Assembly: GCA_028284325.1 (NCBI GenBank)
Contig: JANQRX010000008.1
Span: 124,001-188,000, forward strand
Length of the DNA: 64,000 bases
Direction of reading: 5' to 3'
Source: Bauldia sp.
GTDB lineage: Bacteria > Pseudomonadota > Alphaproteobacteria > Rhizobiales > Kaistiaceae
Shown: piece by piece, positions 34,408 through 41,947 of the stretch
Numbering within the stretch: the first letter of the stretch is position 1
How the letters are laid out: each line of letters opens with the position of its first letter
Position numbers and translations under genes: made by a program
Notes under the pieces: generated by a model
What the model saw: only the letters and a program-made list of their open reading frames with translations
What the model was told of the DNA's origin: nothing
The model's database searches: none

Positions 34408-35907
34408 TCAGCTCGCCTGTTTTATCCGTCGTTGGTTGAGTCGGCGGGCGATGAACGGCCACATCGCGAACCCGATCGAGAACACCAGGATGCCGAGAGA
34501 GAGGGGTCGGGTCAGGAACGGCAGGAAGCTGCCGTCCGATTCCATGAGGCTGGAGCGGAGCTTCACCTCCAGCAGCGGCGACAGGATGAAGCCGATGACA
34601 AAGGCCGCGCTCGGCAGACGCGCCACGCGCATCAGGTAGCCGACGACGCCGAAACCGATCAGCACCCAGACGTCGAACAGGCGGTTGTTGGTCGAGTAGA
34701 TGCCGATCGCCGCGATGACGAAGATGCCGGGCACGAGCAGGTTCTTGGGAATGTCGGCGATGCGCCCGAGCCAGGCGGCCACCGCCAGCAGCAGCACGAA
34801 CATCAGGATGTTGGCGTAGAACAGCGTCGCGATGATGCCGTAGAACGTGTCCGGGTGTTCGATGATCAGGAGCGGGCCCGGCTGGATGCTGTGGAACAGC
34901 AGCGCCGCCATCAGGATGACGTCGGCCGGACTGCCCGGAATGCCCATGGCGATCATCGGGATGAGTGCGCCGCCGATGGTCGAGTTGTTGCCGGCCTCGG
35001 ACGCGACCACGCCCTCCTCCGTTCCCTTCCCGAACGCCTCGGAATTCCGCGACACGTTGCGGGCGACGGTGTAGGCGATCACCGAACCGATGTTGGCGCC
35101 GATGCCGGGCAGGATGCCGATCCAGGTCCCGATCAGTGACGATCGGATCAGATTGCCAACATGGTGAGCCACGCGGGTCACGCTTCGCAGCACATCCGCG
35201 AACCGGACGGCGACCTGTTGGGCGGCGGCGCGATCGTGCTGCAGCTCATAGACGACATGACCGATCGCGAAGATGCCGAGCAGCACCGGCAGGATGGCGA
35301 ACCCCGTGTCCAACCGCTCGACGCCGAACGTGAAGCGGGGCACCTGCGACACCAGATCGAGGCCGAACAGGCCGACGAGGACGCCAAGCGCGCCCGACAG
35401 CACCCCCTTCAGGAGATCCGAGCCGCTCGCCGTGGCGATCATTAAGAGGCCGCCGACGATCAGCGCGGAGAACTCGAAGCCGGAGAAGTTCTTCAGTGCA
35501 AAGCGGGCGAGCGGTGCGGCGAGGCTCGCAAGAACGAGCCACGACAGCATGCCGCCGATGAACGACGAGGTGACGCCCAGCGCCAGTGCCTTGGCCGCGT
35601 GACCCTGCCGCGCCATGGCGTGACCGTCGAAGGTCGTCATGACCGCCGCGGGCGAGCCGGGGATGCCGAGCACGACGCCGGTGACCATCGCGCCGCTGAC
35701 GCCGCCGACATACATGCCGACGAGCAGAAACTGCGCCAGGATGGACTCCATGTGAAACGTCAGCGGCAGCGTCAGCGCCATCAGGACGCCCTGGTTCAGC
35801 CCCGGCATGGCGCCGAACACCAGGCCGAGCGCGACGCCAAGCAGCGACATCGCGAGCGGCGTGGCGGCGAAGTTGGCGACCAGCGCGCCAACGACGTCTT
35901 CAAACAT
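34408..35907 (-). CDS. Tripartite tricarboxylate transporter large membrane subunit (TctA)
   Basis: 499 residues from the ATG at 35907 (a TTG at 35916 overlaps the upstream stop). Family repeats: GLVFGAMPGLNQGVLMALTLPLTF with GGVSGAMVTGVVLGIPGSPAAVMTTFDGH, and IGILPGIGANIGSVIAYTVARNVS with EAGNNSTIGGALIPMIAMGIPGSPADVILM. It belongs with the TctC and TctB genes upstream; a dehydrogenase gene is inserted between TctB and TctA. Confidence 0.93.
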   Translation of the reverse strand: MFEDVVGALVANFAATPLAMSLLGVALGLVFGAMPGLNQGVLMALTLPLTFHMESILAQFLLVGMYVGGVSGAMVTGVVLGIPGSPAAVMTTFDGHAMARQGHAAKALALGVTSSFIGGMLSWLVLASLAAPLARFALKNFSGFEFSALIVGGLLMIATASGSDLLKGVLSGALGVLVGLFGLDLVSQVPRFTFGVERLDTGFAILPVLLGIFAIGHVVYELQHDRAAAQQVAVRFADVLRSVTRVAHHVGNLIRSSLIGTWIGILPGIGANIGSVIAYTVARNVSRNSEAFGKGTEEGVVASEAGNNSTIGGALIPMIAMGIPGSPADVILMAALLFHSIQPGPLLIIEHPDTFYGIIATLFYANILMFVLLLAVAAWLGRIADIPKNLLVPGIFVIAAIGIYSTNNRLFDVWVLIGFGVVGYLMRVARLPSAAFVIGFILSPLLEVKLRSSLMESDGSFLPFLTRPLSLGILVFSIGFAMWPFIARRLNQRRIKQAS

Positions 35908-35912
35908 CGCCG

Positions 35913-36824
35913 TCAAGCATCGTCGTCGTCCGACGGCGGCTCGCGCTCGCCCCGGTCCGCGTACCGCGCCATCTCGATCGGCCCCTTGCCGCCGTCGGTC
36001 AGCGCCGCGCGGTACTTCGCGATCATGTCTTCGAGGATGTCGTAGCGGCCGTCGGTGGCGGCCAGCAGGTCGGCCAGGGCGGCGGTGTCCTTGAGGTAGA
36101 TCGTGCCGTCGCCCTTCTCCTGCGCGCTGTAGTTGGCCATGGCCTCGGCGTGACGCTGGAAGACGACCGAATCGCCGGCGCCACGGCCTTCCCGAACCAC
36201 GCGCACGAACTGATCCAGATCGATGCCGTGGCGTTTGGCGACGGCGAGTGCCTCGGCGATGGCGACGACTGTTGTGTAGCCGATGGCGTTGTTCAGCACC
36301 TTGGCGATGGCCGCCGCACCGGACGGACCGAGATAGGCGTGGCCGCGGCCGGTGGCGGCGAAGAAGGGCACGGCAGCGGCGACCGCGGCGTGATCACCGG
36401 AGGTGTAGTAGTAGAGCGCCCCGGCGTCAGCGTCCTTACCGATGCCGACGACGGAGGCCTCGACGTGCCGCAGGCCGCGCGCGGTCGCCGCGGCCGTGAC
36501 TTCGCCGGCGTAGGCCGGGGCAACCGTCGACGTCTCGATCGTGATTTTGCCGGGCTCGGCCGTCTGCAGAATGCCGTCCGCGCCTTGCCAGGTGGCTTGC
36601 AGTGCGCCGGGCGAGGCCAGGCTGACGACGATGATGTCCGCCTCGGCGACAACGCCATGGAGATCGGCCGCGGCCTCGACGCCCTGGGCTCGCGCCCGCT
36701 CGCATGCCGCCTCGGCGATGTCGTAGCCGACGACGCGGTGGCCGGCGCGCACGGCGGAGCCGGCCATGCCGCCCCCGATCATGCCGAGGCCGACGATACC
36801 GATGGTTGGTTTGTCCGCGACCAT
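35913..36824 (-). CDS. NAD(P)-dependent beta-hydroxyacid dehydrogenase (3-hydroxyisobutyrate dehydrogenase family)
   Basis: 303 residues. N-terminal Rossmann motif GIVGLGMIGGGMAGSAVRAGH, then a substrate-loop region (ASVVGIGKDADAGALYYYTSG) and catalytic Lys in AIAKVLNNAIGYTTV (about 170), typical of this family, which oxidises short 3-hydroxy acids. Usual length is 290-300. Its ATG overlaps the TctB stop. Being embedded in a carboxylate-transport operon suggests the imported compound is a hydroxyacid. The acidic tail (PPSDDDDA) is unremarkable. Confidence 0.9.
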   Translation of the reverse strand: MVADKPTIGIVGLGMIGGGMAGSAVRAGHRVVGYDIAEAACERARAQGVEAAADLHGVVAEADIIVVSLASPGALQATWQGADGILQTAEPGKITIETSTVAPAYAGEVTAAATARGLRHVEASVVGIGKDADAGALYYYTSGDHAAVAAAVPFFAATGRGHAYLGPSGAAAIAKVLNNAIGYTTVVAIAEALAVAKRHGIDLDQFVRVVREGRGAGDSVVFQRHAEAMANYSAQEKGDGTIYLKDTAALADLLAATDGRYDILEDMIAKYRAALTDGGKGPIEMARYADRGEREPPSDDDDA

Positions 36825-37294
36825 CAGCTCGGCAACGTGACGTAGAGGACTTCGGTGAAGACGTAGGCGACGGCGAAGGCGAGCCCGAAGCCGACGGCGG
36901 CGCCGAGGCCGAGGATGCGCGGCGTGACCCGACCCACGGCCAGCGCGCCGCAGACCGTGAAGACCGCCGCCGTGGAGACGACGTAGGCCCAGTAGCCGAG
37001 CCTGAGCTCAAGCAGGACGGCATAAACGGCAAGGGCCGCGAACACCGCCGCGGCGATCGCGATGCGCCGGTCAAGGTTGAGCGCGACCCGGAGCGTCCCG
37101 TCACCGTGTGCGGCGCGCAGACCGCGAACCATGAGTGCGAGCGCCAGGGCCAGGATCAGGCCGGGGACGACAACCGCCATAAACCGTGGCCCGAGCGGTT
37201 CGAATTGCGGACCGGGAATCGACTGCGCCTGCCACAGGAGGACCACCATCAGCACCGCAAGGACAAGGCCCGTCGCTGCGTCGCGCAAGGTCAC
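36824..37294 (-). CDS. Tripartite tricarboxylate transporter small membrane subunit (TctB)
   Basis: 156 residues, four hydrophobic segments (GLVLAVLMVVLLWQAQSIPG, RFMAVVVPGLILALALALMV, IAIAAAVFAALAVYAVLLELRLGYWAYVVSTAAVFTVCGAL, LGLGAAVGFGLAFAVAYVFTEVLYVTLP). It follows the TctC gene and a 13-bp hairpin, and its stop overlaps the start of the dehydrogenase gene. Confidence 0.92.
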   Translation of the reverse strand: MTLRDAATGLVLAVLMVVLLWQAQSIPGPQFEPLGPRFMAVVVPGLILALALALMVRGLRAAHGDGTLRVALNLDRRIAIAAAVFAALAVYAVLLELRLGYWAYVVSTAAVFTVCGALAVGRVTPRILGLGAAVGFGLAFAVAYVFTEVLYVTLPS

Positions 37295-37304
37295 CTCCCA
37301 ACTC

Positions 37305-37339
37305 TGTTGCGGCCGGCGGAACCGGGGCCGGCCGCAACA
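37305..37339 (-). promoter_or_regulatory. Intercistronic stem-loop after binding-protein gene
   Basis: TGTTGCGGCCGGC and GCCGGCCGCAACA form a perfect 13-bp stem with a 9-base loop, between the TctC stop and the TctB start on the minus strand. Likely to protect the tctC message or reduce read-through into the membrane genes. Confidence 0.65.
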
Positions 37340-37359
37340 CTATCCCAGGATCGTATCGA

Positions 37360-38334
37360 CTACTGTTTCAGATCGAATTTCTCGACGATGTTCTCATAGA
37401 GCGCGTACTGGGCGTCGACCTCCGCCTGCAGGTCCGCGCCGCGGGCGAACCGAAGATCCTCGATCCGCTCGCCCAGCTCGGCCTGCAGCTCCGGATCTGC
37501 CATCACCTGCTCCAGCTTGTCGGCCCAGTAGTCCTTGGCCTCCTGCGGCACGTCCTTGTGGGCCCAGAAGAAGTTGGTGACGTTGCCGATCGCTTCGAGC
37601 TCAGGAAAGCCCGCATCGCGTGCCGTCTCGAGGTCCGGCAGGGCGGCCGGGGTGATGTTCGAGAAGATGAACAGCGGCTTCAGTTCGCCGGATTCGATGT
37701 AGCTCTTGGCAATCCCGGGTACCGAGATGCCGACGTCGATCTGCTCACCGATCAAGGCGGCACGGATCGGGCCGCCGCCGCCGGGAATGTTGACCAGATT
37801 GAAATCGAGGCCGAGCGAATCCATCACGCTCAACGCAACGATGTGGCTGTTGGCACGCAGGAACACACCCACCTTGACCTCACCGGGGTTCGCCTTGGCG
37901 TGTTCCACCATCTCGCCAAGGGAGTCGAACGGCGCGCTGCGCGAGGCGACGTACATGATGTCGATGCCGCCGGTCCGCGCGACCGGTGTCATGTCGCGGA
38001 AGTCGCGCCCAAGAATGCCCTGCGCGGCGGTGCCCATGAACGCCTGATGGAAGAACATCAGGGTGTAGCCGTCCTTCGCCGCGTCGTAAGCGGCACGCGT
38101 CCCCGTGGCGGTGCCGCCGCCCGGAATGTTCTTCACGATGAGCTTCTGGTCGGCGTACTTCTCCATGTGCTTGGCGATGATCCGCAGGTTGATGTCGGCG
38201 GCGCCGCCGGCGGCGTTAGGCAGGATGACGGTGACCGGACGCTCGGGGTACTCGGCCTCGGCCGGCGACACCGCCATCGCGAGCGGCAACAGGGCGACGA
38301 CGGCCGCCGAAAGCAGCTTTTTCATGGTGTGCAT
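37360..38334 (-). CDS. Tripartite transporter substrate-binding protein (TctC/Bug family)
   Basis: 324 residues; Sec signal (MKKLLSAAVVALLPLAMAVSPAEA after a short lead) and the canonical mature start EYPERPVTVILPNAAGGAADINLRIIAKHM. LIVKNIPGGGTATGTRAAYDAAKDGYTL and VNIPGGGGPIRAALIGEQIDVGI are typical. The ATG at 38334 has GGAGGAAC about 9 bases upstream; ATG 38325 is possible. First gene of the operon and divergent from the LysR gene, so it is the probable LysR target. Confidence 0.93.
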   Translation of the reverse strand: MHTMKKLLSAAVVALLPLAMAVSPAEAEYPERPVTVILPNAAGGAADINLRIIAKHMEKYADQKLIVKNIPGGGTATGTRAAYDAAKDGYTLMFFHQAFMGTAAQGILGRDFRDMTPVARTGGIDIMYVASRSAPFDSLGEMVEHAKANPGEVKVGVFLRANSHIVALSVMDSLGLDFNLVNIPGGGGPIRAALIGEQIDVGISVPGIAKSYIESGELKPLFIFSNITPAALPDLETARDAGFPELEAIGNVTNFFWAHKDVPQEAKDYWADKLEQVMADPELQAELGERIEDLRFARGADLQAEVDAQYALYENIVEKFDLKQ

Positions 38335-38411
38335 GATGATGTTCCTCCCAATCGACTGTCGCCAGATTAGCGATTTTGCTACAACACAATTAACCTGAAC
38401 TTGTCGATTGT

Positions 38412-38429
38412 TATTCCATTGGAGGAATA
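38412..38429 (+). promoter_or_regulatory. Dyad covering the ribosome binding site of the LysR gene
   Basis: TATTCC-ATTGGA-GGAATA is a perfect 6-6-6 inverted repeat whose right arm lies within the GGAGGAA ribosome binding site of the LysR gene starting with GTG at 38433. As RNA it could hide the site; as DNA it could be an autoregulatory operator. Confidence 0.35.
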
Positions 38430-38432
38430 GCC

Positions 38433-39344
38433 GTGGATCTGCGTCACGTACGGATGTTTCTGACCGTCTACCGCCATGGCAACATCTCGTCGGCGGCCGA
38501 CGACCTGGGCATGAACCAGCCCGCCCTGTCCAAGATGCTGCGGCGATTGGAGGGCGAGTTGCAGGTCGACCTGTTCGACCGCTCGTCGCGGGGCGTCGAG
38601 CCCAACGTCTACGGCCGCGCGCTCGCGCACTTCGCGCAGGCGATCGATTCCAACTTCCGCAGCGCCATCCGCCAGATCGACGCCATCCGCGACGCGCAGG
38701 TCGGACAGGTCATCGTCGGCGCCGGCGGCACGTGGCGCGACAGCGTGGTGCCGCAGGCCGTCGCGGCTTTTCAGAACGGGCGGCCCGGCGCCCGCGTACG
38801 CATCGTCAGCGACTCCGTCGAGGTCCTGTTCGGCGGCCTCGTGCGCGGGGAGCTCGATGCGGTGCTCGGTCCCATCGATGTCGCGCGCGAGCTGTCGGAC
38901 TCGGTGCGCGTCGAGCCGCTCCTGCACACCCGGCTTGTGGTCATCGGCGGCCAGCAGCACCCCGCCCTCGGCCAGGGCAACCTTTCTTTACGCGATCTCG
39001 CGCGCCTGCGATGGGTCCTGCCGACCGGCGCGTTCGTTCGCCAGCGGTTCGACGCCATGTTCCAGCGCCGGAACGTCACGCCGCCCATTCCGGTCGTGGA
39101 GGTAGAGGACGCGCGCTGCCTGTTCAATCTGGTGGCGACGACCGAGCTCGTGACCTTCGTGTCGGAAGCGAGAATGCGGTCGCGCCCGGAGGGACCGTTC
39201 GCCATCCTGCCGACCAGCCATGCAGGCGAGGAGAGCCGATCGGGGATCGCGACCCGCCGCACCGGCACCACGACGCCCCTGTGCGAGGCGTTTCTCGGCT
39301 ATGTCAGGGACGCGATCCCCAAGCGGCACCTCATTGCCGCGTGA
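38433..39344 (+). CDS. LysR family transcriptional regulator
   Basis: 303 residues. N-terminal winged helix VRMFLTVYRHGNISSAADDLGMNQPALSKMLRRLEGELQVDLFDR (about 6-50) and a periplasmic-binding-like effector domain from about residue 90 (VGQVIVGAGGTWRDSVVPQAVAAF). GTG start with GGAGGAA 5 bases upstream. Divergent from the TctC operon across 98 bases, the classic layout for LysR control with a co-inducer that is the transported acid. Convergent with the sulfatase gene, with 10 bases between. Confidence 0.93.
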   Translation: MDLRHVRMFLTVYRHGNISSAADDLGMNQPALSKMLRRLEGELQVDLFDRSSRGVEPNVYGRALAHFAQAIDSNFRSAIRQIDAIRDAQVGQVIVGAGGTWRDSVVPQAVAAFQNGRPGARVRIVSDSVEVLFGGLVRGELDAVLGPIDVARELSDSVRVEPLLHTRLVVIGGQQHPALGQGNLSLRDLARLRWVLPTGAFVRQRFDAMFQRRNVTPPIPVVEVEDARCLFNLVATTELVTFVSEARMRSRPEGPFAILPTSHAGEESRSGIATRRTGTTTPLCEAFLGYVRDAIPKRHLIAA

Positions 39345-39354
39345 CCGCGCGAAC

Positions 39355-40809
39355 CTAGAACGCGCTTTCCGTCCCCGGCGGCGGCGTGCCGCCCGGCATG
39401 GCGACCGCCTTGTCCGCCAGGATCGCCTCGACGCCGCCGTGGCTCTCGACCAGCGCCTTCTGATCGGCCTTGGCGCGCGCATCGATACCTTCGGGATCCA
39501 GCCGCTCCCGCAGCATCGTCTCGAACCGCGCCACCACGTCCGCGTGCGTCGCAGCCCGGCCCAGGTCGTTCAGCTCGTCGGGGTCACCGACCAGATCGAA
39601 GAGCTGCGGCGGCAGGCCGACATAGTGGATGTACTTGAACCTGCCCTGGCGCAGCATGAACGCCCCCGACACGGCGCCGGCCGCGTGGTACTCGCTGAAG
39701 ATCACCCGTTCGGGATCGTCCGGTTGCTCCATGATCTCGAAGATATCGCTGCCGGGCACGTCGTCGGTCACCGCGACGCCGGCATGACGCAGGATCGTCG
39801 GGAACATATCGACCAGCGAGATCGGGGTTCCGGCGACCTTGCCCTGAGGGATGTCCGGCCCCGACATGACGAACGGGATCGCGGCAGATTCCTCATACAG
39901 GTTGTTCTTCTGCCACAGGCCCCGCGCGCCGAGATTGTCGCCGTGGTCGCTGGTGTAGATCACGTCGGTGGTCCCGCCGAGGCCCGCGTCCGTCACGGCG
40001 TCCAGAACGCGCCCCAGATTGTGGTCGACGAAGCTGCAGAGGCCGAAATAGGCGGCGATCGCGATGCGACGACGTTCGTCGTCAAAATACGAGTCGGTGA
40101 CGAAGCAGGCGCGCAGCGCTTCGAGCCACGGATGATCGGGTCGCTCGCCGTCGCGGTAGGCCTTGGGCAGCGGCATGTCGTCCGGATCGTAGAGCGCGAA
40201 GAACTCTTCCGGCGCGATCAGCGGGAAGTGCGGCGCGACGAATCCGACGTACAGGACCCAGGGGCTTTCCAGCGCCCTGCCCTTCTCCCCGATCCATGCC
40301 ACCGCGCGCTCGGCGATGTCGCGGTCGTAGCGGGTGTAGTTGGACTCGCCGGGGCCGACCCGCTCCGCGATCGCCGACCCTGCCCGGCGCTCCGGCAGGA
40401 AGGGATCGCGGATCGAGCCCATGATGTCGCCCACCCCCTTGTTGACGTGCATGGGAATGATCTGCTCGTCGAAGCCGGCCGGATCGTCGTTGCGATAGTG
40501 GAGCTTGCCGATCGAGGTCACCGGCACGCCGGCCTCCTGCAGGCGGTGGCCCCAGGACGGGGGTGAGCCCTCATAGGGCATGGCGTTGTCCCAGTTGCCG
40601 ATCTCGTGGACGTACTGGCCGGTCGCGAACGACGCGCGCGCCGGCACGCACAGCGGGCAGTTGGTGTAGGCGGTGGGAAACCACGTCCCGCCCGCCGCCA
40701 TGGCGTCGATCCGCGGAGTCTTGACGATCGGATGGCCGGCGAGCCCGGTGCACGCCGCCGCATGCTCGTCGGACATGACGATAACGAGGTTCTTCACGGT
40801 GTCGGTCAC
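39355..40809 (-). CDS. Sulfatase, Cys-type formylglycine-dependent
   Basis: 484 residues from a GTG at 40809 overlapping the upstream aldolase stop. Alkaline-phosphatase fold: metal site LVIVMSDEHAAACTG, the formylglycine site Cys54-V-P-A-R (C-x-P-x-R), KLHYRND and ASDHGDN-like YTSDHGDNLG. It hydrolyses a sulfate ester (or related phosphonate/phosphate ester) after conversion of the Cys to formylglycine; the maturase is not in the window. No signal peptide, so it acts in the cytoplasm on an imported small molecule. Similar in layout to the sulfatase at 54252-55685. Co-transcribed with the aldolase. Confidence 0.9.
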   Translation of the reverse strand: MTDTVKNLVIVMSDEHAAACTGLAGHPIVKTPRIDAMAAGGTWFPTAYTNCPLCVPARASFATGQYVHEIGNWDNAMPYEGSPPSWGHRLQEAGVPVTSIGKLHYRNDDPAGFDEQIIPMHVNKGVGDIMGSIRDPFLPERRAGSAIAERVGPGESNYTRYDRDIAERAVAWIGEKGRALESPWVLYVGFVAPHFPLIAPEEFFALYDPDDMPLPKAYRDGERPDHPWLEALRACFVTDSYFDDERRRIAIAAYFGLCSFVDHNLGRVLDAVTDAGLGGTTDVIYTSDHGDNLGARGLWQKNNLYEESAAIPFVMSGPDIPQGKVAGTPISLVDMFPTILRHAGVAVTDDVPGSDIFEIMEQPDDPERVIFSEYHAAGAVSGAFMLRQGRFKYIHYVGLPPQLFDLVGDPDELNDLGRAATHADVVARFETMLRERLDPEGIDARAKADQKALVESHGGVEAILADKAVAMPGGTPPPGTESAF

Positions 40810-41720
40810 GTCAGCACCGGCCACTGCCCGGCGAAGTGTTCAACCATGCGCATTCCATCCTCTGTTGGTGCCGGCGCCGGGTGGCGCTCATGCAGGGACT
40901 CCGTCCAGCGTCCGAGCCGTTTCAGGAAGAACAGCTTCTGATGCGGGAGCACGTGCTCCAGGTTCGGGCCGCTGGTGAGGAACTGGAGCGGCATCACCGC
41001 GCGCGCCTGTAACGCCTCCGCCTCGGCCAGATTGTCGGCCCCTCCGGCGTCGAAGAGCTCGAACACCCTGACCTGTACATCGAACAGCAGTGGTGCCGGC
41101 ACAGAGCCTTGCGCGCCGGCCATCAACTGGGTCACCAGGTCCATGCCGTGCTGCCCCGAGAAGACGGTGAAGCGATCCGTCAGACCCTTCATCGCCGCCA
41201 GTGACTGCGCGGTGGTGCCCTCACCCTTGAGCATCGAGATGTTGGGCGCGGCCTCGCGGAGGCGTCCCAGAAACGCCGCCGAGAAGTACACGCCGGTGTC
41301 CGGCGCGTTCTGGATCGCGAACGGTTTGTCCGTTTCCGCAGCCAACTCCAGGAAATAGGGAAGGAAAGTCTCGCTGGGGACCGGGAACTTGACCGCGGGC
41401 TGGGCGATGAACCAGGCCGCACCGGCCGCCGCGCCCGCCCGGATGAGCTTCTTCTGCCCCCGGATCGAGGTTTCGGTGAGGGTCAGCGCGAAGGGCACGC
41501 GACCGCCCACGGCCTCCGCACACAGATGGAGGAGATCGATCTTCTCCTCGACGTCGAACTTGTAGAACTGCGAGACGAAGCCCAGCAGGACCAGACCGTG
41601 GACCCCGTGCGCGATGCAGACGTCGATCTGCTCGCGCATCAGCGCTTCATCGACATCGCCCGACGCGTCGAAGAACGTGAAGACCACCGGATAGATGCCG
41701 CGATGAGTGTGCCGTGCCAT
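40806..41720 (-). CDS. DapA superfamily protein with atypical active site
   Basis: 304 residues, (beta/alpha)8 lyase family. The Schiff-base lysine is kept (Lys165 in ISMLKGEG), but the usual pyruvate-binding GTTGE/GSTGE is GFVSQ (47-51), and the catalytic Tyr of YNxP is Gln137 in IQNAPDTG. Thus classical aldol or dihydrodipicolinate chemistry is doubtful; some family members carry out other lyase or dehydratase reactions. It is translationally coupled to the downstream sulfatase, suggesting a shared substrate. Divergent from the third ABC importer, with a palindrome between. Confidence 0.82.
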   Translation of the reverse strand: MARHTHRGIYPVVFTFFDASGDVDEALMREQIDVCIAHGVHGLVLLGFVSQFYKFDVEEKIDLLHLCAEAVGGRVPFALTLTETSIRGQKKLIRAGAAAGAAWFIAQPAVKFPVPSETFLPYFLELAAETDKPFAIQNAPDTGVYFSAAFLGRLREAAPNISMLKGEGTTAQSLAAMKGLTDRFTVFSGQHGMDLVTQLMAGAQGSVPAPLLFDVQVRVFELFDAGGADNLAEAEALQARAVMPLQFLTSGPNLEHVLPHQKLFFLKRLGRWTESLHERHPAPAPTEDGMRMVEHFAGQWPVLT

Positions 41721-41798
41721 GTGTCGTCGGTGTCCGGGTTCCTGCCAGGCTCGCCCTCTACAACGCCCGCGCCGGGCCGCATGAAAGGGACCGTCGCG

Positions 41799-41817
41799 TG
41801 TTCCACGATATGGAACA
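41799..41817. promoter_or_regulatory. Perfect palindrome, candidate IclR-type operator
   Basis: TGTTCCA-CGATA-TGGAACA is a perfect 7-5-7 inverted repeat in the 227-base divergent region between the aldolase-sulfatase genes and the ABC importer. TTCC-N7-GGAA dyads are typical of IclR-family sites, and an unusual IclR fusion protein is encoded 7 kb away. Related elements lie at 21899-21915 and 59047-59063. Confidence 0.55.
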
Positions 41818-41947
41818 AAGCGGCCGCAATGATTGACGCTCCACCCCTGCCCGCGGACCCTTCAGGTCCATCTTCGTCGCGCTGTGGTGCGACGATTTCC
41901 GGCAGAAGGCAACATGTCGACACTTCTGTCGCAGAGGGAGGAAAACG

